Shown here one piece after another: positions 33,808 through 48,107 of a stretch of 64,000 bases of DNA; positions within the stretch are counted from its first letter, which is position 1, and each line of letters begins with the position of its first letter. The notes beneath the pieces were generated by a model that had not been told where the DNA came from, searched no databases, and saw only the letters and a list, made by a program, of their open reading frames with translations. Both the position numbers and the translations under genes were made by a program. This DNA is from Eutypa lata (taxonomy: Eukaryota > Ascomycota > Sordariomycetes > Xylariales > Diatrypaceae), in contig JAKULF010000002.1 in the NCBI GenBank assembly GCA_022661535.1, positions 1 to 64,000 on the forward strand. Direction: 5' to 3'.

Positions 33808-34923
33808 TTAGTCTCCGTGACCGTACAAATTCCCCAAGCCTAAAATGATATCCCTAGCTTCCGTCCGCATCTCATCCACCAAAACACCCGCATCCTTAAC
33901 GTCGTGCACTAGCCCCACGGCTGCACCAGCATACGTAGCCAACCTCCCCTCCGGGCCCCACCCCCGCTCGCCAGCATCGCGCTCCGCTTCATCATGCAGC
34001 CTCTTCAACTCGTCAAACTCCACCCCCGCTATATGATCACTCCAGCTCCGATTCACGATACCGCGCGGACTATACTGTTCCGGCCACCCCGTCGTGCCGC
34101 GCAGGTGGTTATACAGCAGAGTCTTCGTCGTGCAGCGGGCGCCATCCGTAGCGCGCACGACCTCGTCCCGGTACCCCTTCTGGATGCGCGCCTCGGTAGA
34201 CGCCAGGAACCGCGTCCCCATCGCGACCCCCGAAGCACCCAGAGCCAGAGCGGCCGCGACGCCGCGCCCGTCGGCGATGCCGCCCGCGGCGACCAGCGCC
34301 ATCCCGGGGGAGTCGCGGACGGCATCGTGGATCTCGGGGAAGAGGGCCGCGAGGCCCATTCCGTCTTTCGAGCGGCCGTGCCCGCCTGCTTCCGCGCCCT
34401 GCACCACGAGCACGTCTGGACGGGCTTGGCTCTCGGCTGATTCGATGGCTTCGACCACGGTGCCGATCTGCGTCCAGATCTGGAGACCGGGAGACGCCTC
34501 GCGCAGCCGTGATGCCCATTGGTCGAGCTCCGCCTGTCCGTTGCGAGGCGCGAAGAGCCAGGCCGCGCAGGGCTTGTGGTCGTGCACTGCGCGGGCTGCG
34601 ATGTCGAGGTTGCCGTTCCAGAGTTGGAAACCGACGCCGATGGGTAGGGTCCCGTCGTTGTTGTTGTTGCTATATGAAGTGTTTAATAGTGGTGGAGATG
34701 GGCTGAGGAGGTCCCGGGCTGCGGTTAGATCGGCGTCTGTGCTCTCTGGCTTCGCTCCTGGGCCGATGAACCCTAGACCTCCGGCTTTGGAGACAGCCAG
34801 GGCGAGGTGGGGGCCCGACATCACTCTCATGGGCGCCGAGACGATGAATGGTGGTTTGACCCAGGGATAGATCCCGCGGATGCTCCCTAGGGTCGAGGGG
34901 AGTGATTGCCGTATAGCGCTCAT
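33808..34923 (-). CDS. nitronate monooxygenase (2-nitropropane dioxygenase family)
   Basis: 371 residues, one exon, ATG at 34923. The FMN-dependent TIM barrel is evident: PFIVSAPMRVMSGPHLALAVSKAGGLGFIG at the N-terminus, LPIGVGFQLW, then DVLVVQGAEAGGHGRS around 175-185 containing the conserved active-site His of the GGHG motif, followed by LVAAGGIADGRGVAAALALGASGVAMGTRFL, the FMN phosphate-binding part. The enzyme oxidises alkyl nitronates (for example from nitroalkanes or propionate-3-nitronate) to carbonyl compounds and nitrite. No membrane segment or targeting signal was seen. A GC-rich coding composition contrasts with its AT-rich flanks. Neighbours on both sides are oxidoreductase or regulatory genes, fitting a catabolic or detoxifying unit. 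Confidence 0.92.
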   Translation of the reverse strand: MSAIRQSLPSTLGSIRGIYPWVKPPFIVSAPMRVMSGPHLALAVSKAGGLGFIGPGAKPESTDADLTAARDLLSPSPPLLNTSYSNNNNDGTLPIGVGFQLWNGNLDIAARAVHDHKPCAAWLFAPRNGQAELDQWASRLREASPGLQIWTQIGTVVEAIESAESQARPDVLVVQGAEAGGHGRSKDGMGLAALFPEIHDAVRDSPGMALVAAGGIADGRGVAAALALGASGVAMGTRFLASTEARIQKGYRDEVVRATDGARCTTKTLLYNHLRGTTGWPEQYSPRGIVNRSWSDHIAGVEFDELKRLHDEAERDAGERGWGPEGRLATYAGAAVGLVHDVKDAGVLVDEMRTEARDIILGLGNLYGHGD

Positions 34924-35714
34924 CTTCTAGTACCTAGTTAGGTAGTTGTCATGTCATGAAGTGTCGAAATATGCACTGATGGTTTTTGATCTCTGTTATG
35001 AGGGCACGTATCATCCCCTATTATGTCATGCCTCCGGCTCCCTGTTCTGCGCTGCAATTTATCAGCAACAGCTGTTACAGTGCATATAGTAACTAGTGGT
35101 TCAATTATCAAAGTAACTGTTGATCGCCCTTTATTTCCTGGTTAACTGAAGCTTAGGTAATACGCTCCGTCAGACAACCGATGAGGCAAGAGTTATGTAA
35201 TACAGAGCACCCCGCTTCATTGACATTTCAATACTCAATTGGTTTGTGTTAAGGTTCCCGCTTTTCCATGTCTTAGCTAAGGGGTTGGTCGAGATGGATG
35301 TACAGAGTAAGCAATAGTACTTTCTCGGTGGGCAACGAGCAGGCGTTCCGGGTCCTCGGCAAGGTCCATTCTCTATACGACGGCCGAGTGGAGTCTATAT
35401 CCTGGCTAAAACGGAGCAAAGACGGACGAAAAGGGGGTGGGTCGGATCGGTTACATCGGGGACAGGAATGTAGGTCAAGGTACAGCTTTGAGAACTTTCC
35501 TCGCCTTTTTTTTTTTTAAAGCCCCATGCCCAGGGAGGTATATTATAAAGCGCAACACGTAAATCATCAATGGTCAACCATGAAACCCATCTACTACTGG
35601 TCCCTCCTAGGATTGTAGAATCCGCATAATGCATTAATATATTCATGCTAGTCTGCAAAATGGGCTCAAATGGGAGTGGGCTACAATGCGAGACATAAAA
35701 CGATCGGCCTACCC
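34924..35714. other. intergenic region
   Basis: About 790 bp: upstream flank of the nitronate monooxygenase and 3' flank of the NmrA-like gene. A nine-T run near 35509-35517 and short unsupported frames; no gene. Confidence 0.5.
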
Positions 35715-36891
35715 CTATTGCACGTTCTTGTACGTCTCAACAACCAATTCCTTATTCTCGTCTAGGAACTCCTTCAAAGTCTTGAACTTGAGCCCAAAGT
35801 CCTCCAACGGCGCGTCATACAGCTCCGGGAACTTCTCGGCGTAATACTCCTGGCGCACCGCCTGGCCCAGTAGCACGGGGTTCTGTTCGGCGACCTTGAG
35901 CGCCTCCTCCTTGCCGTACGAGTGCAGCTTCAGATCCTTGCCCGCGGCGGCGGAGACGAGCTCGACTACCTCCCGGACGGAGATGCGGTCGGCGCCGAGC
36001 TCGACCTCGCGCCCGTTCCAGGCCTCGGGGTCGAGAACGGCCGCGGCTGCAGCGCGCCCGATATCCTCGGTGTCGATGTAGACGTTACGGAATTCGGGTG
36101 GGTAGGCCGAGTTCCACTACAACATCTAGGGTCAGTAGGTACCTTTTGTAGATACTCCAGTGAGATACAGGAGTTGTTCCGTGTCTATTCTTTTCTAAAC
36201 GTGGCCCTTCAAGTAATTCCACACGCTGAGACCAGCCACCGAGGGGACAAAATAGCTCCAGAAACTACTTACGACGCCTGTGGTGGCCATGTCCGGGAAT
36301 TGGAATGACGCCAGCGGCAGGATGAAGTTGCTCATGAACTCCATAGGCCGCAGAATCGTATAGTAAGGGAGTCCCGAGGAGCGCACCGCCGCCTCCCCGG
36401 CGAACTTGTTCTCCCAGTAAACTTTGGCAAACGGGTTCGCGTCCCACAGCTGCGTCTGCTTGATGTTCGCCATCAGGCCTACCGTACTATACACGAGGTG
36501 CTTCACAGAGCCGGACTGCTGCGCCGCCGACACAATGTTGTTGGTCCCGCGCACCTCCTCCTCCATGTCCGTGAACGAGGGCATAGATACCCAGAACACG
36601 GCACTGTGTCACGCCTCGGGAGTCAGTTATGGGATAAGTTCTTATCTGGGAACATTCGAGATTGGTAGGCAGGCAGGCAACTCACCTAGTGCCCGCGATG
36701 GCAGCCTTGATGCTGTCGATATCGTCGGTGTTGCCCTTAAACAGCACTGCACCTTGGGCTTCCAGAGCCTTGGCAGGCTCGGATTCTGGGTTCCGCACTA
36801 GAGCGTGGACTTCATGGCCTCCTTTGAGGAGAGAACGAGCTGTAGCACCGGCCTGCTTTCCTGTCGCGCCGATGATGAGTGTTTTGCCCAT
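35715..36891 (-). CDS. NmrA-like family NAD(P)-binding protein
   Basis: Three exons, 36891-36686, 36603-36273 and 36116-35715, give 312 residues; introns of 82 and 156 nt with donors GTGAGT and GTAAGT. The N-terminal Rossmann motif is GATGKQAGATARSLL (residues 7-21), followed by HEVHALVRNPES and the NTDDIDSIKAAIAG helix; exon 2 has AVFWVSMP, VRGTNNIVSAAQ, VKHLVYSTVG and RPMEFMSNF, all typical of NmrA/atypical SDR proteins. The SDR YxxxK is replaced by an E-N-K pattern (WENKFAGE), usual for NmrA. Members act either as redox sensors (NmrA of nitrogen repression) or as NAD(P)H-dependent reductases of quinones and aromatics. Which role applies here is unknown. Its start lies about 950 bp from the RIP-degraded element. 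Confidence 0.9.
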
Positions 36892-37838
36892 TTTGGATGA
36901 AGATGCTGCTATTGATAATGTATTCTATGCGATTGTCGTCGAGTGTTGGGTATTGATTATCGTAATGATTGCTCCCCATGTTGAGGAAGTAAGGGAGAGT
37001 CCAACTTATATTGAAATGCTTTGACAGGTCGGCATGTTGCTGCCTGACTTGGACTCTGGGTGCGTCAACATTATGATTAACTGCTTACCTATACCGAACC
37101 AGGCAGCTTAGCAAGTTGTGGGCAAACCTCCCTCCGAGAACCGAGAATATTTGCTATGGTGACATTTCATCTTAGCGGGAGTGATGACTAGACCTCTAAT
37201 GCAAGGCTTTGGAAAGAGCCGCTTCATGACGCGGAGTTGCTATTAAAAGTGACAGCCCCGGTGTTCCAATTGCTCCGAATGAACGACGCAGCTCGGGGTG
37301 GGTGGGTCTTACTTTGACGTTGATTCTTCGAAGTAAAATAGTCTGGTCCCCGACCTCTTTGGGTAATAACATGGTGCTTTCATCACATTTACTGAATTTC
37401 AATACTACCGACAGTTATTTTGTCATGGCCCAAATTAGCCAGTCTATGTAGTCGGCAAACAGGATCCAGTAACAACATCACAGACTATGTGTCACGTGAT
37501 CAGTAACGTGTTTGATATGAACATCGTCAATATGATAACTACTACTTTATGTACGTAGATAATAAAGTGAGCCGTATTACGTAGCTCTATATTCCTTACA
37601 TCACCTTGCGCCCTACTAGAAACTCCCGTACACCGAATGGACTTTAGCTCTTACCAAATATTATAGCACTTGCTACCATTCTCGTTGATTGGTAAAAATG
37701 CAAGATGATGACTTCTTATGTTCATCAGGAAGGCAAACAGTAGAAAATAAAATGTAGCAAGCAATATGAGAATCGAGTACATGTAATACCAACAAGAAGG
37801 AACTATGGACTGTATAAGGCAAGCAGTCTGAATAATAA
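36892..37838. other. intergenic region before the LTR element
   Basis: About 950 bp between the NmrA-like gene start and the left target duplication. A CACGTGATC-type box lies near 37493. The minus frame 37651-37881 is hydrophobic but AT-driven and runs into the element, so I do not call it a gene. Confidence 0.5.
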
Positions 37839-37842
37839 CTAT
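37839..37842. repeat. left target-site duplication CTAT
   Basis: CTAT immediately before the left 125-bp repeat matches CTAT at 48233-48236 immediately after the right repeat. Four bases alone could match by chance; its exact position at both edges makes it credible. Confidence 0.6.
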
Positions 37843-37967
37843 TGAAAGTATTATAATAACAGAATAGGAATGGGGGTGCAATTGTGGTTATATTCTTTAA
37901 ATGTCTCTCTGCTAAGCTAAGTAGTAGGGAAACTTATTTAATAACCGAATTACGTAACCCATTTACA
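37843..37967. repeat. left direct repeat (candidate 5' LTR)
   Basis: 125 bp beginning TG and ending CA, aligned without gaps to 48108-48232. About 27 differences, all transitions. The central TCTCTCTGCTAAGCTAAGTA is identical in both copies. In this copy the A/T states concentrate in the half facing the AT block. Confidence 0.75.
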
Positions 37968-40900
37968 TTCGGCCAAATTACCCGTAAACAACCACCGCGT
38001 CGGCAAAACGAGAAAAATAAAGATTAAAGATCTTTATTAATTATATAATATATATAATCTTTATATTTTATATTAACTTTAAACAATCTTAACAATTTAA
38101 TATTATTTAAATTTATTATCATTTTTAAAGTTTTATTTTAATCGATTTTTATAAAGATTAAAAGTTAATAATATTTAATTTATTAATAATTAACGAAAAA
38201 TCGTAAAAATTTAAATACTTTATAAAAATCATTATAATTTTTTTGCGTAAAAATAAAAACGAAATCGATTATTTAATATAATAAATATTAATTATAACAT
38301 TTAATATTAATGCAATCTTTTTAATAATTAAAAAGTTTATTCTTTTATTAAAATTATTAATTCGTTTTTTAATAATCTTAACGATTTTACCTTAATTACA
38401 AAAAATAAACGTTTTAATTAATTAAATTTTAATAAAAGATTTTTTAATATTAACGATTCTTTTTTTTAATATAACGAATTTCTTTTTTATCGTAATAAAT
38501 TTCTTTTTTTATTTTTTAAGTTAAATAATAAAATTAATAATACTTTTATTAATTAAGTTTAATTTATTTAAATAATTCTTATTAATAATCTTTTATTAAT
38601 TTACGAGTTTTTTTTAATTCGATATTTTCTTACGTAATATATTCGCTTAAAAGTTTTAATAAATAACTATAAACTTTTCGTAATTAATACGATATTTACG
38701 AAATAAAGTATTTAACTTTTTATATTTTACAATAATAAAATTATTAAATATTTTTTTAATAACTTATTAACTTTTAAGATTTTAACTTTTTTTATATAAA
38801 ATAATAACATTATTAATTAACTTTTCGATTTTATTTAATATTTAATTTACGTATAAATTTAACGAAATTATTTAATCTTTTAATTTTTTATATTTATATA
38901 TTAAAATATTATTATTTTTAATTAAAATATTAATATTTTTAAATAATTAAAAAATCTTCTTTTCGTATTTATCATTTAAAATAATAATATAAATATAAAT
39001 CTTTTTTATAAATTTTTTCATTTTATTAATTAAATTATTTATATTATCGTTAAATAATAATTTTTTATTATTTAAAAATAATTTCGATTTTAATTTAATA
39101 ATATAATTATTTAAATTTTATTACTTTTTTAAAAGCTTTTATAATTATAATATATTAAAATAATTCTTTAAAATAAAAATATTATTTATTATATCGTTAA
39201 CTTTATTAATTAATTTATTTAAAAACTTTACTTAAACTTAATTTAAACCGCTTTATTAATTTTAAGCTTAATTGTTAAATTTTAATTTTTAACTTAATTT
39301 TAATTATATTTCGTATTTCTTTTAATACTTAAAATTCGTAATAATTTTTAAAGTTTTCGTATTAAACTTTAAATATAAATAAAGAATTTTAATAAATACA
39401 TTTAAAACCTTATATTTAAGTAAATCGTTAACGATTATTACTTTCTTAATAAAAAATACTTAAATAACTTTTATATTTTTAAATTTCAAATATAATATAT
39501 TTAATTATATATATTAATAAACTTCTTAACTTATAAAAAAAAATACATTAAAAAAAAATATTACTTTAATATAAAAATAACCTTTTATAAAAACTTATTA
39601 AAAATTATATTTATAAATATTATTTTTTATTATAATTTATATAATTACTAATAATCTTAATCGTATAAATTACTTAATTAAATTATAATATATAATTATT
39701 TAATTTTTATTTAATTATTATCGTTTTTTTTTATTTAAATTAAAAACAATTAAATAAAAATCAATATAAATTATTAAATTATTTCGTTTAACTTAAATTT
39801 TAAAATCTTAAACTTTTCGAAATTTAATTTAAAAAATACCTTCGATATAATTAATTAAATAATTTTCTTTAAAAAATAATAATTTTTTATTTAAAGCTTT
39901 AAAGCGAATAATATAAAATGTAATTAATTAACTTATATTAAAAATATAAAAAAAATCATCGTTAATCTTCTTTTTAATTAATTTAAAATATTAATATAAA
40001 TAAAGTATAAACTTTAATATATATAATTTTTTTTAATTATTAAACGTAATAATAATTTAAATTCGTTTTTTATTATTTAAATAAATTATATTTATTTTAA
40101 TAATAAAAATTATAATATTAATTCTTTTTAATTTTATAAACGTTAATATTATTTTTTTAAAAAGTATTTTAAATAATGAAATCGTTAAATTAATAAAAAT
40201 TTTATAAATTTTAATCTTTACGATTTAAATAATTAATATTAATTATTTAAAAGTTAAATATTTAAAAAATTAAAAGTTAATTATTAAAAAAATAAAATTA
40301 AAAAAAATTAATTAAAAAAAAAAAATTATAAAAAGTTAAATTATTAAAAAGATTATTAAAAGTAAATTAATTATTAAGCAAAACCAGTAAAATAAACGCA
40401 TTAATAATAATATAAAAAGATATATAGTTTTTAAAAAGTATTTTTTTATATATTAATTATTTATTTTTTTAAATTTTTTTAATAATTTTAAATAAAAACT
40501 AATAAAATAATTATAAAAAAACAATAATAATATAAGAAAATATAATTAAAAAACCTTAACATTTGTTATTTCGATTTTTCATTTATCGTTTTTATTTTTT
40601 AATTAAAAATTATTTTTTAACTTTTTAATTTAAAGCTTAAAGTTAATCTTTTTTTTTTCTTTACTTAAATACGAAATATTTAAATTCGTTGTTTTTATTA
40701 ATATTTCTTTTATTTGTTTTATAATCGTATTTTTTTGTAAATATATAATATTAAGTAAAATATTTTATTTAAAACGCTTAAAGTTATTAATATAAACTTT
40801 ATAAAGTTTATTTTTTTTAATAAAATTAATAATTTTTATTAAAATATTAAATATAATTTAATATATTTTTAATAATTTAATTTAAATAAATAATAATTTT

Positions 40901-43900
40901 AAAGCTTTAAAATCGTCGTTTAAATTAAACTTAAATTTATTTTTTCGAAATTATTATATTTATTAATTTTAATTTTTAACGTATTTTTATATTTAATTTT
41001 TTTTTTAATATTTATATATAATGTTTAAATTTTAATATATATTTTTATTTATTAAAAATCCTTGCATTATTAATTTATATTTCTTTTATTAATTAATATA
41101 TTTTTTTTTTTTATTAAATTTATTAATAATAATTATTAAATCGTTATAATTTAAAATTTTAATTATAAGTTTTATTTTTTAATTAAATATAACTTATAAA
41201 AACGATAAATTATAATTTTTTATTATTCGTAAATTAATTTTAATAAATATTTTAAATAAAACATTAAGTTATTTATTTAATTTTTTATATTTAATATTAA
41301 ATATTTATTTATATAATTAAATAATAATTAATTTAATTATTTTTTTAATTATTTCGTAAAACTATTTTAAATAAATTAAACTATAAATAAACTTTAATCT
41401 TTAATAATTAAAAAATACTTTAATTAAAAAGTATTTAAAATAATTATTATTATTAATATATATTTATTAAAAATACTTAAAAATATTATATAAAAATTCT
41501 TAAAATTTAAAAACGTTAAATTAAAATACTTTATTAATTATTATTTTAAATATAAATTAAATAAAATAATTAATTATTATTAATATATATTTAATTTCAT
41601 TTATTTTAACGAAAGCAAAAAGGTTTATAAAATTCATATTAATTAAATTTTATAACTTTATTAAAATTATTCGTTTTAACTTAATAATTAAAAAAAGTTT
41701 CGATTTAATTTCGCTATATATATAACAACGTCGATAATACTTAATAACATTTAAATATTATATAAGTTATTAAAAGTTATAAATTAAATTTTTTAAAATA
41801 ATTATTATAACATAATAATTATACTTATCGTATATTTATAAAAAAACCAAATTAATTTTATTAAATAAAATACATTTTGTTATATTATTATTACTTTTTA
41901 ATCGAAATAAAAAGTTATTAATAATATAATATTTAATTATATTTTTAATAAATAAACGTCGTTAATTAATAATAAATTATTTAACGAATTTAAATTTTAA
42001 AATTAAATAACGAATTAAATCGTTATATCATTTAATCTTTATATATAATTTTATAAATAACTTAAAGATTCGTTTAATTTTTATTATATTAATTATAAAA
42101 TCATTATTATTTAATAATTTAAAAAAAAATAATATATAAATCGATTAAAAATTAAGTTAATTAAAAGATTTTTTCTAAATTTATTTTATAATCGATATAA
42201 TAAAAAAAAGCTTTTTAATATCGAATTTAATAATTAATTAATAAATAAATCCGGTTAATTTCGAAAATTCGTTTATAATTTTAATAATTTTAATAATATT
42301 CGATTTATAATAAATAATAAATTAATATTTATTTAATCTTTTAATTTAAATAAAAATCTTTTCACGTATATTTATTTTTATATTAAATATTTAAAAAAAA
42401 TTTAAATAATTAATATATAATATAATAAAATAAAATAATTTAATTATTATTTATTTATATTTAACGAAGTACTTTATAATCTTTAAAGCTTTTTTTTTTT
42501 TAATAATATATTTAATCTTTACGTTTAAAAATTTAAATAAAAAAAACATTAAAATGTTAATTAAAAGCATTAACGTATTTATTATAACGATTTTTATTAA
42601 TTAATCGGTAAATTAAAAAAAAATTCCTTTTGCTTTTATTAATAATATATTAATCGTTAAATAATATTATTAATTAATATTTAAATTCTTAATAACTCGT
42701 TTTTAAATTTCATAATATATAATAATAAATGTTTATTTTTAAGCCTTTTTTTAAGAAAAAAGTTTTAAAACAACTTTTCGTTATATTAATTTTTTTTTAA
42801 AAAAAGTTTTTTTTTAAATAAGCTTAATATAAACGTTTTTAAAGATTTTAATAAAATCTATATAATTAAATATATAAATACGTAAATAAAAAGTTAAATA
42901 AAGAAATTCTTTTAACTTTTTTTAATTTTTAAAATGATTTTTAATTAAAAATTAATTTTTAAATCGATTTCGATATTTATTTAATAATTAAATTTTTTTT
43001 TAAAAAAGTTTAAATTTTAAAACCTTAATTAAATTTATAAATAAAAAAGTTTTTTTAAATATTATATTAATAAATATAAAATTTAAACGAGGAAAATAAT
43101 AATAATAAAAGAAATTAAATATTTTATTAAAACTTTTAACGAAAATATTATAATTGTTAATAAATACATTAAAAAAAATACTTTAATTAAAATAATAACT
43201 TATTAATATAAGCAATATTGGTTTTTAAATTTCCGTTTTATTAAATAATAATTATTTTTTAAATCTTAAATTATTTAAAGTATAATACGTATACGTTAAT
43301 TTAGTTATTTTTTATAACATTTAAATATTAAATTATTAATTATTAAAATTAATAAATAAAGTTTTAAATTAATTAATTTTTTAAATATTAATTAATTAAT
43401 ATTTATAAAAAGCATTATTTTAATTAAAAATTTTATATTTCTTTTAAAATAAAATATTAAATATATTATTTCGATTATAAATTAATTATTAAAGTTTAAT
43501 CGTAATAAAATTAATTAATTTATAATTTTAAACGATTTAATAATTTTTATTTTTTTTTAACGAAAATTAAAAATATATATTTTATTTATTTAAACTTAAA
43601 TATATAAGTTTAACTTTTTTTATTTAAAAATAAACTTTATTAATAAATTTTTTTTTATTAAAAGTATATTTAAATTATTTTAATTGAAAAAATTTAATGC
43701 TTTTATTAATAATAATAAAATATTTAATTAAATTCGTATTTTAAATATCATTAAACGATTTAATAAAATAATTATATTAAATATAATATAATCGTTTAAT
43801 TAAAGTTTATCTTTTTAATATATTTATTATTAATTTAATAATAATTTCGAATTTATTAAATTAATCGTTAATTATAAATTAAAAATAATTTAATAAAAAT

Positions 43901-46900
43901 TTTTATTATAATTTTTAATTTATAATTAATCGTTTTAAATTTATTTAAGTTATAATTTAAAATCGAAAAGTTATAATAAAAGATTTAATAATAACTTTAT
44001 AAAAATAAATTTATAATTTTAATTTATATAAATTTAAATTTATATTAATTATATATAATATTTTTTTTTCGTTTTTTAAATAAAGTTTAAAATTTTTTTT
44101 AAAGCTTTTATTATATAATATAACATTAAAAGTTAATATTTTATTATTAATATCGTTTAAAGCTAAATTAATTTTACTTTAATTATTAATAATATTTATA
44201 AAAAAACATAATAATATAAAAAATAAATTTATTATTAATTTCGTTTAATGTAAAATTTTTAAATTTTAAGTAAAATAATTGAAATTATAATGTATAATGT
44301 AAGAAATAAAAGATAAAAATAAGTTATTATTAAAAGAAAATTATTAGCGTTTTTTTATTAACGATTTTAATTTTAAATTAAAAAAAATAATTAAAAAAGA
44401 TTTATTAAATTTATCTTTTAATATATAAAAAAAAGGTATTTAAATAAATATTTAAGTTTAATCGTTAACATTTAAATATAAATTAAAAATTCGATTTATA
44501 ATTTATAAATTTATTTTTAATAAACTTTATTTAATAAAAATAAATATAACGAAAGTAATAATATAACGATTTATTTTTCTTTTTATATTAAAAAATTAAA
44601 AATAAAAAATTAACGATGTAAAAGAATTTAAAATAATAATAATAAATTTAATAAATATAATTCGTTTTAATCGAGTTTAAATAATAATATTATAAGTTAT
44701 AAAGTTATAATTTATAAAAGCTTAACTTTATTTTAAAATTTTTTTTAATTTTTTAATAAAGTTTAACGTTTTCGATTTTATATAATAACGTATTTAATAA
44801 TATTAAATAATTTCTTTATTAACTTATAATAATATTTAATTTTTTCTTTAAAATTTAAATCGTTATTATTTAAAAAATCATTATTTTTTACGTTAAATAA
44901 CTTTAAGTTTACATTTTTTATAAAAATTAATTAAGTTATCTTTTTATAAATTGATTTTCTTTTTATTAAAATTAAATTAATTATAACTATAAGTTTTATT
45001 AAAAAAGTATAAAATTATTTATCGATTTTAATAAAAATAAAGCATTTAATTTTAAAATTAATATTAACGAAATTTCGTTATAATTAATCTTTATTTAATA
45101 ATAAATCGTAAGATTTATTTATACTTATAATAAAAGCTTTAATTATTAATAAAATCCTATTAATAATAAAAGAAAAGATTACGTAATAATTAATTAAAAA
45201 AATATTATTATTGGTTATTTTTAACTTATATTTCTTTTAAAGTTTAAACTTTTTAAATTTTAATTTAATAACGATATTAAAATTAATTAACTTTAATAAA
45301 GATTTATAATTAATAAAACATTTATATATAAATATATCGTTTATTTCTTTATTAATAAATTCGAAAAAGATTTAATTATTATTATCTTTAATTTAATTAA
45401 TAAAGTTAAATTCATTTATATTAATATATATATAAATAAAGTATAATATAAGTATTAAAGAACGATATTTTAATAATACTTTAAGCTTACGTTTTTTTAT
45501 AAATAATTCGAGTTATTTATTAAATTAAGCCTTTATAATTAAACTTTAATTTAAAAACTATCTTTAAGTAATGTTTAAAAAAAAAGTTATATAAAATAAA
45601 TCATTTACATTAATTTAATTTTTAACGTAATCTTTATATATATAAATCGAAATTATATCGCTTTATTTTTATAATTTTATAATTTTTTTATATATACGAA
45701 ATTTAACATTTATTAAGCGCTATATAAAATTATTTACATTTATAAAATTAAAATTAAAAAGATTAATCTTTTTTAATTTAAATAATAATTTATAAAGCTT
45801 TATAAGGTTATATTAAAACTTAATTAATAAATTAAATAAAAAAAATCGCCGATTTAAAATAAGCTTTTATTAAAGTATATCTTTATTTTTATTAATATTT
45901 ATATATAAAAAAAATATTATAAATTAAATTTTTTATATAAACTTAATAATAAAAGAAAATAATAATTCTTTAATAATATTTAATAATTTCTTATTTAAAT
46001 TATTTATTTATTTATTTAAATTAAAAGGTTCTTATAATTCTTTTTTAATTATATAATTAATCTTTATATTAATTAATTTTAATACTTTTTTAAACTTTAA
46101 CGATTTCGAAATTAATTTATTATAATTATAAATATTTTAAATTTAATAAATAATTTAAAATAGTTAATTTAAATGTAAATAATTAAAAGATATATATCTT
46201 TTATAATTATAATTATAATATACGAAAATAAAACATATTTTATTTTTATAATTATTAAAGTTATATTAAACTTATTAAGTAAAAAAAACAATTATACTTC
46301 TTTAATTAAAAAAACTTAAACTTTATTAATCGTCGTTTTATTCACTTTGTTAATTAATTTATTACGCTTATATACTTATTAAAAATGTTTAAATTGAATA
46401 TATTTATTATAATAATTAATATATTTATTCGTTATATTAAACGTTTAAAATAAATATAAATTTAAAAGTTTTTAATAATAAAGTAATCGAAGTTTAAAAT
46501 TATTAATCTTTTTATACGATTAAAACTATTTTATTTTTTTTTATTTTTTTAATTATTATTTTTAATTTATAAATTATATTTTTAATTATTAATTTAATTT
46601 TTTTAATATATTTTTTAACTTTATTAATAAAGTTATTTTTTTAATTTAATATTATTTTATAAAAAATAATAATGTTTTTTATATTATAAAACGTATAACG
46701 CTTATTTATTTTATTAACATTATTAATCTTATTTTTAATAAATAAATAATCGATAACTTTATTTTATAAAGTTTTATTTTTATAATTTTTATTTAAATAT
46801 ATATATTTATACATTTAATCTTAAAGCTTTATTAATTAATAATTATTAACTTTTTAAAAAAGTTTATTAATTTGCTTTATAAAAGTAAAAAGCTTTTTTT

Positions 46901-48107
46901 TTAATTAACGTTTAAAATTATTAATTTTTAAAGCAAATTTAATATCGTTCGTTTTTATTTAAATAAAAAATTTTTTATTAAAATTAAATTTTAAAGAATT
47001 ATATTTTATTCGTTTAAATTTAAAAAACTATAAATATTAAAACTTCGCATTATTTTATAAATTATTTTTAAATAAAAAACGAAATTTAATTTCTTTAATT
47101 TCTTTTTTTATTATAAGATTTAATTTCTTTATATATAACTTTAAATTATTAATATATTTTTTAAAAAATTTCTTTAAAAATTCTTTAAATATAAATTAAT
47201 TTATTTTAATAATAAGTAATTTAAAAATTAATAAAGTATTATTAAAAATTAATATAAAGATTAATAAAATTATCGATTTAAAAGTTAATTTTAAAAGATT
47301 AATAAATTAAGTTATCGATTCGAAAATAATTAAAGTACTTTCGTACTTTTTAATTACTTATATAAACTCTTTAACTTTAATTAAATATTTTAAAATAACA
47401 TATAATATTTTAATTAAAATCGTTTTAAATTTAAAATCCATAATGAAGATTATAATATATATAATAAAGAAAATAATAATTTATAAAATTACTTAAATAA
47501 TTAATAATTTAATTTATAATAATTAATAATTATAATTTTTTTTAATTAAAAAATAAAAAATATTAAATTATTTTAATAAAAATAAAATAAATAATAATTT
47601 ATAATAAATAAATAAAGGTTTTTAAAAGCGATTATATTAATTTAATATATAAATAAAGTAAAAAGTATTATATAAATTTAAAATAACATAAATTAATATT
47701 AAAAGAAAAAAACTTAAATTAAAAATTTAATTTTTATTTATAATAAATACGTTTTATTTTAAAAAAAAAGAATTTTTTTAACTTTTTTTCGTTTTTTCGT
47801 ATCGTAATAATTAAGTATATAAATAACTTTTAATTACTTTAAAATAATAAATCTTTTAATAAAAAAATAAAAAAATAAATAAATATAACTTTCGATTAAT
47901 TTAAAATATAAATTAATTTAATTAATTAAGAAAATCGTATAAAATTAAAAAATCTAATACGAAAATAAAAACGATAATCTTAATACTTCTTTAAATAATT
48001 AAAAAGCAATTAAAACACAAGTATTTTATTTAATTTTTAAATAATAAAATAAATTCTTAAAGCGATTCGCGAGGTCTAATCATTTAAATTCCACTCTTAT
48101 ACATTAA

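Noticed and set aside
34053..34870. Plus-strand frames opposite the nitronate monooxygenase
   Set aside because: Shadows of the GC-rich barrel enzyme with no domain features.
37651..37881. Hydrophobic minus-strand frame of 76 codons
   Set aside because: AT-driven composition, overlaps the edge of the LTR element, no splice partner or motif.
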